A stretch of 64,000 bases of DNA from CAJCIT01 sp963771305 (GTDB lineage Bacteria; Acidobacteriota; Terriglobia; Bryobacterales; Bryobacteraceae), in NCBI GenBank assembly GCA_963771305.1, contig CAVYTS010000033.1, forward strand, positions 434,001-498,000. The letters are read 5' to 3'. Below, piece after piece: positions 55,830 to 64,000 of the stretch (its first letter is position 1; the number at the start of each line of letters is the position of its first letter). Below the pieces are notes generated by a model, which did no database searches, was not told the origin of the DNA, and saw only the letters and a list, made by a program, of their open reading frames with translations. A program made the position numbers and the translations under genes.

Positions 55830-57124
55830 CGCCCGATCCACTGCCGGCTCTGACCGCGGCCATCTGCATGGTTTCGATTCTGCTGGTTCCGCTGGCCGCC
55901 GCCGGATTGGCGATCATCAACGCCGGGTTGAGCCGATCGCGTAATGCGGCGCACATGATGCTGGCATCGCTGTGTGTGATCGCGATCGCCGGGGGCATCT
56001 ACTTCATTTGCGGATTCGGGTTTCAGGGTTTTGCAGGCCACGCGGGGTACGCCGCCTTAGTAGGTGGGAAACAGTGGGATTGGATCGCGGCAGAGCCGTG
56101 GTTCTTCCGAGGGCTGAAGATGAACGGCGTGTCGACTGGGCTGGTGGCATGGCTGGGCATGCTAAGTGCGGGCCTGGTTGCATTGATCCCACTTGGCGCC
56201 GGCGGGGGACGCTGGAGGCTCGGAGCGATCTGCGTGTCAGCGGCCGTGTTGGCGGGCTGGACATACCCTTTGTTCGCGCACTGGGCGTGGGACGGATGGC
56301 TGGCACAACTGGGAGTTAACTTTGGACTGGGCCGCGGCTATGTGGATGCCGGCGGAGCGGGGGCGATTCATGTCGTCGGCGGGCTTACAGCGTTGTCAAT
56401 CGCCTGGATCCTTGGGCCGCGCCGGGGCAAGTTCTCATTAGCGGGAGCACCCTCGGCAATCCCCGGACACGACTTCGTCTTGGTCCTGATCGGCTGCCTG
56501 CTGGCGCTGACCGGTTGGCTGGGATTGAATTCGGCGGGCTCAATTCTGCTGGAAGGCGTAGTGCTGCCCGAGACAATCATCGCGTCGTCGATCAATACAA
56601 TTCTCGCCGCGGGAGCCGGCTTGTTGGGGGCGGCGCTGATCACGCGGGCACGATACAGCAAGCCGGACGTTTCGCTGAGCGCCAACGGCTGGGTGGCTGG
56701 GCTGGTGGCCTCCAGCGCCGGATGCGGGTTGATTGCGCCGGCTGCGGCGGTCATCATCGGCGTCGTGGCGGGCGCACTGGCCGTATGGTCGGTTGAGTGG
56801 CTTGAGTTGAAGTTCGGCGTGGACGACCCTGGCGGCGCGATTTCCGTACACGGCGTAGGGGGTATTTGGGGACTGCTGGCAATCGGCCTTTTTGATCGTC
56901 TGCCGGGAAGCACCGGCTCGGGTCAGTGGCTCGCCCAGCTGGTTGGTGTAGCCACGCTGGTGGGCTTCGTCCTGCCACTTACTTACGGAGCGAATTGGCT
57001 TCTGAACCTCGTCTCGCCGCAGAGGGTGCCGCAGGACGGCGAACGCCAGGGCATGGATTTGCATGAGTTGGGCGCCAGCGCGTATCCGGAGTTGGCGAGT
57101 CATCTCGAAGATTTCACGCAGTGA
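55826..57124 (+). CDS. amtB: Ammonium transporter
   Basis: Protein of 432 residues from GTG 55826. It has about 11 membrane helices. Family segments: AGGAGAIHVVGGLTALSIAW (first pore His region), DDPGGAISVHGVGGIWGLLA (second His region). The C-terminal tail binds P-II in relatives. It forms trimers in the inner membrane. Confidence 0.92.
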   Translation: MTPDPLPALTAAICMVSILLVPLAAAGLAIINAGLSRSRNAAHMMLASLCVIAIAGGIYFICGFGFQGFAGHAGYAALVGGKQWDWIAAEPWFFRGLKMNGVSTGLVAWLGMLSAGLVALIPLGAGGGRWRLGAICVSAAVLAGWTYPLFAHWAWDGWLAQLGVNFGLGRGYVDAGGAGAIHVVGGLTALSIAWILGPRRGKFSLAGAPSAIPGHDFVLVLIGCLLALTGWLGLNSAGSILLEGVVLPETIIASSINTILAAGAGLLGAALITRARYSKPDVSLSANGWVAGLVASSAGCGLIAPAAAVIIGVVAGALAVWSVEWLELKFGVDDPGGAISVHGVGGIWGLLAIGLFDRLPGSTGSGQWLAQLVGVATLVGFVLPLTYGANWLLNLVSPQRVPQDGERQGMDLHELGASAYPELASHLEDFTQ

Positions 57125-57196
57125 CTCTCGGCGGCGGAGAGCGACGGTTGCGGCTTAGAAACCATCCGCTTGCTCACGCGCGCGGTTCTGTGCTGG

Positions 57197-57212
57197 GAGT
57201 TTTCACACAGAC
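57197..57212. repeat. 16-base inverted copy, right partner
   Basis: GAGTTTTCACACAGAC, the exact complement of 54482-54497. It lies 73 bases after amtB. Confidence 0.4.
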
Positions 57213-57285
57213 ACTGGCACGCGCGGTTGCTCTGAAATACCCGGAGAGTGGAGCTCGGTGCCTGTGATGGAGTAATTCGATGGCG

Positions 57286-58254
57286 CTAGGTGTGCTTGGC
57301 CACGTAAATCAGAAGGCCGAAAACCACGATGGGAATCAGCGCCAACATAACGTAGAACGCAATCTGGCGCACGAGCGGAGAGCGGCGCTCTTTCCAATCC
57401 GTTAACTCCACACGCTCGGCGACACCAACTTGCTCAGGATGCTCGAGATCGCGGGCGAATTCGCCGGCCGTTTTATATCGGTTGACAGGCTCGCGCTCCA
57501 GAGCGCGATAAATGATCTCCTGGAGCTCCGGCGAGATTTGCGGGTCCACCGACCGAGGCGGAATAGGGTTGTTTAGTAGCCGGTCGTTCATGATGGCGAA
57601 CGGATTATTCCCCCTGAACGGTATCTGCCCGGTGAGCATTTCGTACAGAATCACGCCCAGGGAATACAGGTCACTGCGCCCGTCGCCCCGTTTGCCCTTC
57701 ACCTGTTCCGGAGAAATGTAATCGGGCGTCCCCATCACTTGCGACAGCTTTCCGAACGTGAGACGACGCGCTCCAGCCTTACCGGCGATACCGAAATCGA
57801 TTAGTTTGATCCGGTCGTCATCGTCAACCATGATGTTTTCGGGCTTCAGGTCACGGTGGGATACGCCGCGGCTGTGAATGTGGTCCAGGGCCTCGCAGAC
57901 ACGGATTGCGATCTTTCGTGCGCGTTCCTGTGGGAGCTTTTTCAGGTCATGGAGGATGCTGCGGAGAAGGCGGCCCTCCACCCACTCCATCACCATATAG
58001 ATCTGGCTGCGCTTTTCGTCATCAAAAACCTTCATGACGCCCGGATGGTCCATGATCTTGCCGATCTCGGCCTCGCGCTGGAAACGATCGAAGAGAAGCG
58101 GATCGGCCTCCATGTCGGGATGTGGAACCTTGATGGCGACCTGGCGGCCATTCAGGGTATCGGTGGCACGGAAAACGGTTGCCATGCCGCTGCGAGCGAC
58201 GAGGCCATCAAGGCGGTAATGATCCAGTACTTCGCCGGCGCGCAGATCGGTCAT
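57286..58254 (-). CDS. Membrane-anchored Ser/Thr protein kinase
   Basis: Hanks-type kinase of 322 residues. K42 in QVAIKVPH, HRDLKPEN (133-140), DFG (153-155) and the activation segment with GTPDYISPEQVKG. The glycine loop is degenerate (LVARSGMATVFRA). A single C-terminal membrane helix ends the protein, and no sensor domain follows. It is transcribed with the PP2C gene, 91 bases away. Confidence 0.9.
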   Translation of the reverse strand: MTDLRAGEVLDHYRLDGLVARSGMATVFRATDTLNGRQVAIKVPHPDMEADPLLFDRFQREAEIGKIMDHPGVMKVFDDEKRSQIYMVMEWVEGRLLRSILHDLKKLPQERARKIAIRVCEALDHIHSRGVSHRDLKPENIMVDDDDRIKLIDFGIAGKAGARRLTFGKLSQVMGTPDYISPEQVKGKRGDGRSDLYSLGVILYEMLTGQIPFRGNNPFAIMNDRLLNNPIPPRSVDPQISPELQEIIYRALEREPVNRYKTAGEFARDLEHPEQVGVAERVELTDWKERRSPLVRQIAFYVMLALIPIVVFGLLIYVAKHT

Positions 58255-58345
58255 TTTGCAGGAGCGAGACCCATTCTACTAGGTAAGGGTACGTTCGTGC
58301 CCGAAAGGAACGGAGACTGGAGGGCGCTAATTCTGTGACGCAGGA

Positions 58346-59146
58346 CTAAGGGAGCTTGTATGGGCGCCCCCTGTACATGCCCATCCGTTCGGTAGCACGA
58401 ACGCGAATGAGCTGCACGCTGACATTGTCGTGTCCGTCCCGGGCGTTCGCCAGTTCCACGAGTTCTCCGGCCGCAGCCGGCAAATTTATTGATTCGCGGG
58501 TCACGCGTGCGATTTCGTCGGCCGGGATCGCCCCGTGCAGCCCGTCGGAGCAGAGCAGGATAACGTCACCGGCGAAGATGTGATGCTCGCTGGTGTCCGC
58601 GCTCACAAAGAGATCGTTTCCGACGGAACGTGTGAGCAGGTGGCGAGTCTCCGCCTTTAGTGCTTCGCCCGCGGACATAACCCCGAGGCGCACCTGTTCG
58701 CCGACTACCGTATGATCGCGCGTAAGCAGGTGGGCCTGCCCGCGCCGCAAAAGGTAACAGCGTGAATCCCCAACATGCGCTACAGTGACACGATCGAAGC
58801 GTAATGCGCAGGCGACGAGGGTGGTTGCCATGGCCGCACCGCCAGGACGGGCCGATTTCCCCGCCTCATAAACCCTGGTATTTGCGGCCTGCACCAAACG
58901 CGCCAGCAAGGACAAGTGTGCTTCGCCAGCCCGCGCCATACGAAAATCTGCGAGCACGCTGTCGACTGCGGTGCGGGAAGCAACCTCGCCCAGATCCTGG
59001 CCTCCCACGCCATCAGCCAGGGCAAACAGCCATCCGTGAGAGCGCATCCGTTCCGGTGTCTCGGGCAGTGCATACCCAATGAAATCCTCGTTGTGGCTGC
59101 GGGCCCGCCCGCGATCGGAAAGTTGGGCGAACTCGAGCTCTAACAT
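58346..59146 (-). CDS. PP2C-family Ser/Thr phosphatase
   Basis: Protein of about 266 residues from ATG 59146 (MLELEFAQLSDRGRARSHNE). Metal-binding Asp residues lie in RSHNEDF, FALADGVGGQDLGEVAS, LLCSDGLHGAI and NARDGHDNVSVQLI. It reverses the action of the neighbouring kinase in standard PrkC/PrpC-type pairs. A longer frame reaches 59194. Confidence 0.88.
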   Translation of the reverse strand: MLELEFAQLSDRGRARSHNEDFIGYALPETPERMRSHGWLFALADGVGGQDLGEVASRTAVDSVLADFRMARAGEAHLSLLARLVQAANTRVYEAGKSARPGGAAMATTLVACALRFDRVTVAHVGDSRCYLLRRGQAHLLTRDHTVVGEQVRLGVMSAGEALKAETRHLLTRSVGNDLFVSADTSEHHIFAGDVILLCSDGLHGAIPADEIARVTRESINLPAAAGELVELANARDGHDNVSVQLIRVRATERMGMYRGRPYKLP

Positions 59147-59220
59147 GGACGCCTGCGGTGACGGAAGAAACGGGGGCGAGGTTCCGCCAGCCATGCCCCC
59201 ATGAGATGAACCAAAGATGG

Positions 59221-61023
59221 TTACACCACCGAGCTCCGTTGCTCAACGAACGTCGTCCGTCCCTTTTTCTTGCTCGATCTGACGAAGTAGATGCCGCCGT
59301 AGATTGCCCAGACCGCGGCAATTCCGAGCGCCAACAAGGGTTCGGGCTTCGTGCCGATGCCCATGAAAGGCAAGACCAGATACGCGATCATGCAAGCCAG
59401 GTTCGCCACCACGCCAAAAATCGGGATTAGGGTATGCCTTAGCAGGCTGTACTTGGCATGTTTGTGGTACGCGACCATGCAGATGATGCAACTCAGCCCG
59501 TAAAGCAGGAACGTGCCGAAGTTGGAGGCGAGTGTCATCAGCAGCATGGTGTTGGGCAGAGCCGCCATCGTATCGTGCGAAAGGTAGCCGAAGCTGGAAA
59601 AGAGACCTTGCGGGAGGGCCTTGATATCGGCATCCTTTGGCGCGGATGCGTCCCCGAAGTTGAATGAGACCGCGACCACTCCGATAACGGCCGCGATAAC
59701 CGCAAGCGTCCAGACAGAACGATGCGGGGTGAGGTTCTTTGCGTGCAGTGCGCCGTAATGATCGGGCAGTTCCTCGTCTTTGCCCATGGCGTAGGTGACG
59801 CGAGCGCCGGTGCTCATGCAAGAGAGCGTCGTCCCGATGATAGCCAGGAAGACCGTGAAGGCTTCGAACAACATGAAGGTTTTCCCATGCCCGGCTCCGA
59901 AGACCTGGCTACCGACCATGATCATCATGTCGCCGATGGGTGCGGCGGACCCGGTGGCGCTTTGCATGGTGTAACCGCTATTGAGAAAGTAATTCGCTGC
60001 AAAATACTCGATCAGATAACAGAACCCTCCCTGTATGAGCAGCGACGCGATCACAGCGATGGGGACGTCGCGCTTCGCGTTCTTCGCTTCGGCGCCCATG
60101 GCAGTTACCGATTCAAATCCAACCAGAATCAGGATGGCGATGGTGGCCTGGACGAACATAAACCCGAGGCCGTGAATCCCGACCACCGAGCCGGCGGTGG
60201 GATGACTCAAGAAATTACCTTGGTCGTCCTTTCCCGGATACGCGATTTTGAAGGCCACGGGCTGGCCGGCCGCATCGAGCTTGGGCTTGGGTGTGCCATC
60301 GGCGGTGCGCACAATCACGTCGGCAGGCTTCCCATCAACGGTTTGCTTTTCAGTCAAAAACTCATACGTGTACGCCTCGCTGGAGGTGGCATCGAAGTTC
60401 CAGGCGGTCGAGTCGGGCGGATGATTCACGCGGTAGCCCAGCGCCATGACGGAGAACACCAACAGCGCGCTGATTTGGATGACGTTGATGGCGATGTTCA
60501 CCGCCGTTGCGCCGGCGACGCCGCGAAACGCGATCCAGGCCACAAAGAACGATGTAGCGATGGCAACAACAGCCATGAATACGGGTCCCGGGAGAGACGC
60601 GCTCATGAAGCTCGGCCAAATGGTGCCCGCCAGATATCCGCAAAGGACCCCCATAACACCGACCATCACGCCGGGATAGATCCAGTAGTACAGATGTGAG
60701 CCCCAACCCACAATGAACTTCGAGAGCCGGGCATATTTCCAGGCTTTCTCGTGGTTTAGGAAGGATTGCTCGGCGAAGTAGTACGAGCTTCCGGTTCCGG
60801 GGTAGAGCTTAGCCATCTCCGCGTAGCAAACAGCCGTAGCCAGGCATAATAACAGCGCTAGGACGATCCCAGCCCACATCGAGGGTTGGGAGTTCCCAGC
60901 GCTTGCTTGGATGAAAAATGTGAGCCACAGAAACGCACCGGGGGCAATGAGCGCCATGGCGTTCATTGTCAGGCCAGTTAAGCCTAACGTCGGTTGCATC
61001 TTGGGGGCTTCGTCTTGGGCCAT
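59221..61023 (-). CDS. APC-family amino acid permease
   Basis: Protein of 600 residues with about 12-14 membrane helices. It starts LGLTGLTMNAMALIAPGAFL, followed by AMAKLYPGTGSSYYFAEQSF-like sequence (AEMAKLYPGTGSSYYFAEQS), both typical of APC permeases. A long periplasmic insert (residues about 225-285, including VDGKPADVIVRTADGTPKPK) is unusual. It ends in a basic tail. Substrate unknown. Confidence 0.85.
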   Translation of the reverse strand: MAQDEAPKMQPTLGLTGLTMNAMALIAPGAFLWLTFFIQASAGNSQPSMWAGIVLALLLCLATAVCYAEMAKLYPGTGSSYYFAEQSFLNHEKAWKYARLSKFIVGWGSHLYYWIYPGVMVGVMGVLCGYLAGTIWPSFMSASLPGPVFMAVVAIATSFFVAWIAFRGVAGATAVNIAINVIQISALLVFSVMALGYRVNHPPDSTAWNFDATSSEAYTYEFLTEKQTVDGKPADVIVRTADGTPKPKLDAAGQPVAFKIAYPGKDDQGNFLSHPTAGSVVGIHGLGFMFVQATIAILILVGFESVTAMGAEAKNAKRDVPIAVIASLLIQGGFCYLIEYFAANYFLNSGYTMQSATGSAAPIGDMMIMVGSQVFGAGHGKTFMLFEAFTVFLAIIGTTLSCMSTGARVTYAMGKDEELPDHYGALHAKNLTPHRSVWTLAVIAAVIGVVAVSFNFGDASAPKDADIKALPQGLFSSFGYLSHDTMAALPNTMLLMTLASNFGTFLLYGLSCIICMVAYHKHAKYSLLRHTLIPIFGVVANLACMIAYLVLPFMGIGTKPEPLLALGIAAVWAIYGGIYFVRSSKKKGRTTFVEQRSSVV

Positions 61024-61509
61024 GCTTATCTCCTCAGCTTCAAGCTGCTCCTAGCAGAGATCGCTTCCAAAACACTGGTGAATCGAAACGGTTGAGATTC
61101 ACCTTCGTCCCGGCGGCTACAAAACGTAGTGGCAACCAGGGCAGCTTTCTTGGGCGGAAGCCTGCTCGGCGCGAATCTCAGCCTACCGACCCCAGTTGCC
61201 GGTGTCCAATCAAAGTTTCAAATCGGTTTCATCAGAAATAAATTGATCATTGTCTAGCGGAACCATCCGGTAACGTAACTCCTATCAGCCTATTAACATG
61301 GGAGTTACTCACCTGCCCCAGCCTGAAAGAATGGCTGGAAATTTAATAACAGCGCACCCGAACAGGAGTGACGGATGTTTTGACGTTCAAGCCTCTTGAA
61401 AACAAGCGGGGAAGACATGAGTTCTGCGACGCCAAAAGCGGGAACGCTGCGGAGAACTCTTCCATCGACATACGGGTTGGCGCACGTACGGGTCGATTCG
61501 CTCGTTTCC
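61024..61509. promoter_or_regulatory. Long intergenic region with a dyad
   Basis: About 485 bases upstream of the APC permease. It contains GTAACTCC at 61275-61282 and GGAGTTAC at 61301-61308 with an 18-base spacer, followed by an A/T-rich stretch. A possible operator or mRNA hairpin. No gene could be supported. Confidence 0.35.
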
Positions 61510-63885
61510 TTAGTGGGTGCCGGTGCAGGCCGTCAGCAGGTCGGCTCTTAGCTGCGTGCCCAGTTCGTCGTCCAGCTTGCGCCCTTGAAAAGTCACGTAG
61601 AAGACGTCCAAGGCCTTATGGGCCTGCGTGTCGATCATTACCACGTCTATGCTGCAGCCCGCTCGCGAAAACGCATTGGCGAGGTCGTAGAGGAGTCCGG
61701 GGCGGTCTTCGGCCTCGATCTCAATCAGCGTGGCTGCTTCGGAGGCGTCGTTGTTGACTGACACCAGCGGTTTCATTTGAACCCGGGGAGACCGGAATGG
61801 CTTGGGCCGGGCACGGAGCAACTGGTCAGCATCCTCTTTGCCCTCCACGACGCGACGCAAGACCCTGCGCAGCCGGTCTACTTCGGCCGGATGCAGATTC
61901 AGCGTGCGATGCGGATCGGCAAACGTAAATGTATCCACAACGACACCGGAGGCATTCGAAAATGCTTCGGCCTTGAGAATGTTCAGACCGAAGCTGGAGA
62001 TGGTGGCTGCGACGGAGGCGAAGAGCTTGGAGCGATCCCGGGTCAGCAGCGTGAGCTTGTAATAGCCGCGCTCGGGCCGAACGTCAAACGCCACGGGCCG
62101 CGAGGTAAGCTGCTGGGCTAGCGCGAAATGGAAGCTAATCTCCTCCTGGGTATGAAGGCGAAGATACCGGACAGGCAGTCCTTCCAGAAAGCGAGCACGG
62201 TCCGAGGGCATCCCGGCCATATCGTGAACCCGCTCGGTTCCCAATTCCCGGGTCAGTTCTTCACGGACGCGCGTGTAGACGTGCCAGAGCTGGTCCAGGT
62301 GCCAAGGGGTCATCGCCTCGGGATTCATGGCGCCAATGTCGGCGTAAGTCAGCATGGCAAGCATCTTCAGGTGCTCAATGGTGCCCACGGATTCCGCAAG
62401 CGCGCGAGCGGTGGAACCGTCGTGCAGATCGCGAGAATTCATCACAGTAGACAGTTCGCGTTGCCGCCGAATCAGAAACTCGACGGTGGCGCGGTCCTCG
62501 TCCGGCGCGGCTAAGCGTTTTAGAATGCCGGTTGTGATATTGACCGAGGCATCCGTGTCATCGGGACCGGCTGCCCCGCCGACGTCGCGGAGAAGCAGCG
62601 CAAAACGAACAGGCGCGGGGTCTTGGACTTGGCGGAACAATTCCTTGAAGCGAGCGTCGGTAACCGCTTCGAGCGATGCGACAGCCACCATCGCATGCTC
62701 GTCCACGGTGTAGCGATGATAAAAGTCCCGCACCACAAGGCACTCGATGTTGCGCCATTCCGGCAGTGCGCTCCCCAGAACGCCGGCCTCCTGCATGGCG
62801 CGCAAGCCAACCGAAGCGCCTGGCAGGGACAGGAGGCGCTTCCAGTCCGCCCAAGTTGCCTCAGATACAGAGCCTTGCAAGCGATCGATTGTGTCGGGAG
62901 CCAAACGCAGGCCGTGGCGCGCCACGAACTCGAACAAACTGAGGTCGCGAGGTGCCTGGCCCCTACGCAGCAACACCCGGTCGCGCGACACAGTGAATGT
63001 GGAGGTCGAGAGGCGCGACCGCCACTCGTGAAAACGCCCCAATAGCGCGCCCCCCTTATCCGAAGCCGCTTCGATGGCCCGCCGAACGGCGCGGTCGACC
63101 CGACGGACATGGCGGTAGTACTCGCGCATCAGCAGTTCAGGAGCGTTAGTCAGGGCTTCCTGCGCCTCGAAACTGAGCATGTTCTGATCGAGCCCCGTGA
63201 CCTCATGCAGGCGTATCCTTACCGCCGCCAGGAAGTCGAATGCCGTGGAGATATCCAGTTTGCCAATCCGTGGCTCGAGAGGCTGAAGCCAGCGGACCGT
63301 TTGCAGATCGCGCAATCCTCCCGGCGCATCCTTGATGTTGGGCTGCAGATGATAGATCGTGTTCTGGTACTTCGCCCGGCGACTCACCGCGAGAGCGGCC
63401 AACTGGTGCGCGAGGGCCGAGGCGGACTTTGCGGTAAAGGCTCGGAAACGAGCATTCAAGGACTCGTATAGCACCGTGTCCCCCGCCAGCAGGCGGCGGT
63501 CCAACAGGCTGATCGTCAACTCCGCATTATCGGCGTGCTGGGTAACGCACTCCTCCAAGGTCTGCACGGAATGCGCGGGCTCCAACCCGCTGTCCCGCAG
63601 GGCGCCCAAAAACGCGGCAAGGGCTTCGGGCCGCGGTATGTCGCTGTCGGATCCTACCAGCAACAGCAGATTTACATCCGAATGCGGGAACAGTTCCCGG
63701 CGGCCAAAACCGCCCATGGCCACGAGCGCCAATCCAGACAGAAACAGCGGCTCCAGGTAAACCGCGTAGGCGTGCCGCACGCTTTGCTCAACCTGCTCCG
63801 TGCGTCGGGCAAGGGCCTGATGCACGGTATCCGGCGACGGCAGAGGCGACACAGCTAAGTCCGGGTTTCGATTTTCGGATCCCAC
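61510..63885 (-). CDS. glnD: GlnD-like P-II uridylyltransferase homologue with degenerate catalytic motifs
   Basis: Protein of 791 residues with GlnD order: nucleotidyltransferase, GlnE/GlnD central helices (QPNIKDAPGGLRDLQTVRWL), HD domain and two C-terminal ACT domains (YYKLTLLTRDRSKLFASVAA; IEIEAEDRPGLLYDLANAFS). The NT motif reads GGFGRRELFPHSDVNLLLL: the second metal Asp is Asn72. In the HD domain, DEH (395-397) is kept, but HDxxK is RDVGG (R433), GDHS is PDDT (441-444), and the RxH pair is RRQ. Both activities may be lost. Slightly shorter than E. coli GlnD (890). GTG start. Confidence 0.85.
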   Translation of the reverse strand: MGSENRNPDLAVSPLPSPDTVHQALARRTEQVEQSVRHAYAVYLEPLFLSGLALVAMGGFGRRELFPHSDVNLLLLVGSDSDIPRPEALAAFLGALRDSGLEPAHSVQTLEECVTQHADNAELTISLLDRRLLAGDTVLYESLNARFRAFTAKSASALAHQLAALAVSRRAKYQNTIYHLQPNIKDAPGGLRDLQTVRWLQPLEPRIGKLDISTAFDFLAAVRIRLHEVTGLDQNMLSFEAQEALTNAPELLMREYYRHVRRVDRAVRRAIEAASDKGGALLGRFHEWRSRLSTSTFTVSRDRVLLRRGQAPRDLSLFEFVARHGLRLAPDTIDRLQGSVSEATWADWKRLLSLPGASVGLRAMQEAGVLGSALPEWRNIECLVVRDFYHRYTVDEHAMVAVASLEAVTDARFKELFRQVQDPAPVRFALLLRDVGGAAGPDDTDASVNITTGILKRLAAPDEDRATVEFLIRRQRELSTVMNSRDLHDGSTARALAESVGTIEHLKMLAMLTYADIGAMNPEAMTPWHLDQLWHVYTRVREELTRELGTERVHDMAGMPSDRARFLEGLPVRYLRLHTQEEISFHFALAQQLTSRPVAFDVRPERGYYKLTLLTRDRSKLFASVAATISSFGLNILKAEAFSNASGVVVDTFTFADPHRTLNLHPAEVDRLRRVLRRVVEGKEDADQLLRARPKPFRSPRVQMKPLVSVNNDASEAATLIEIEAEDRPGLLYDLANAFSRAGCSIDVVMIDTQAHKALDVFYVTFQGRKLDDELGTQLRADLLTACTGTH

Positions 63886-64000
63886 GTAGTTGGCAGTATA
63901 CCCTGCCTTCCACTAGTTTCCTCGAGACCGGCGGGCGATGGACAGAATCAAAATTCTTATGAGAGGGGGCCGGCCACCTTGACGCCGGACATGCGACAGG
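63886..64000. other. Window end, upstream region of glnD homologue
   Basis: About 115 bases; no gene or clear promoter is visible. Confidence 0.3.

Noticed and set aside
1..64000. CRISPR arrays, tRNA and rRNA genes
   Set aside because: No regularly spaced repeat, no cloverleaf with TTCGANTC-type loop and no rRNA segment was recognised.

Overview
The window looks like chromosomal DNA of a Gram-negative acidobacterium, most likely from the Solibacter/Bryobacter side of the phylum. This is inferred from gene content: a MacB-type orphan ABC permease, a secreted PF20091-type hydrolase, two Tat-exported Gfo/Idh/MocA oxidoreductases, LptD, a PEP-CTERM remnant with an XrtA-type sugar transferase, and GC-rich coding throughout. 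No rRNA, tRNA or CRISPR array was recognised.

Layout. 0-9.5 kb: a FAD reductase, a YbaK-type deacylase whose stop codon carries an IS630 insertion, a frameshifted M2 peptidase, an oxidoreductase/GH130 pair and a duplicated-domain secreted protein. 9.7-16 kb: UDP-sulfoquinovose synthase (SqdB) preceded by a two-gene small-transporter pair, a secreted hypothetical protein, a PF20091 hydrolase, a MobA-like nucleotidyltransferase, and a diverged head-to-head inverted repeat with coding signal. 16-20 kb: rhodanese, a second Tat oxidoreductase, acyl-CoA dehydrogenase and the 3' end of a degraded group II intron.

20-29.7 kb is an adaptation island of small genes (zinc alcohol dehydrogenase, STAS protein, NRAMP-related carrier, lmo0937-type peptide, YXWGXW protein, tandem His-rich proteins, DksA-like, BON lipoprotein, DUF883-like, DUF3309-like, CsbD). 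A 16-bp near-palindrome, TGACC-N6-GGTCA, recurs in it. It lies upstream of four minus-strand genes, is doubled at an 18-bp repeat distance in three places, and has a fifth, weaker match. I consider this the best candidate for an undescribed regulon.

30-39 kb: acyl-CoA ligase, sugar transferase, then an ISC iron-sulfur operon (Rrf2 regulator, iscS, iscU, iscA, hscB, hscA, iscX) with no ferredoxin gene. 39-46 kb is decayed and mobile: broken small secreted genes, a beta-propeller stub, an ISAzo13-type element with a small internal inversion, and an IS3 element inside a PEP-CTERM gene. 46-53 kb: RDD protein, LptD with two frameshifts, and an orphan permease with two frameshifts.

53-64 kb joins nitrogen control and signalling: radical SAM protein, thioesterase, P-II protein, small membrane protein, AmtB, Ser/Thr kinase with PP2C phosphatase, APC permease, and a GlnD homologue whose nucleotidyltransferase and HD motifs look degenerate although P-II keeps Tyr51.

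About ten single-base frameshifts occur in 64 kb, including two in the normally essential lptD. Some of them are probably consensus errors and not real pseudogenes, so the 'pseudogene' labels should be read with that in mind.
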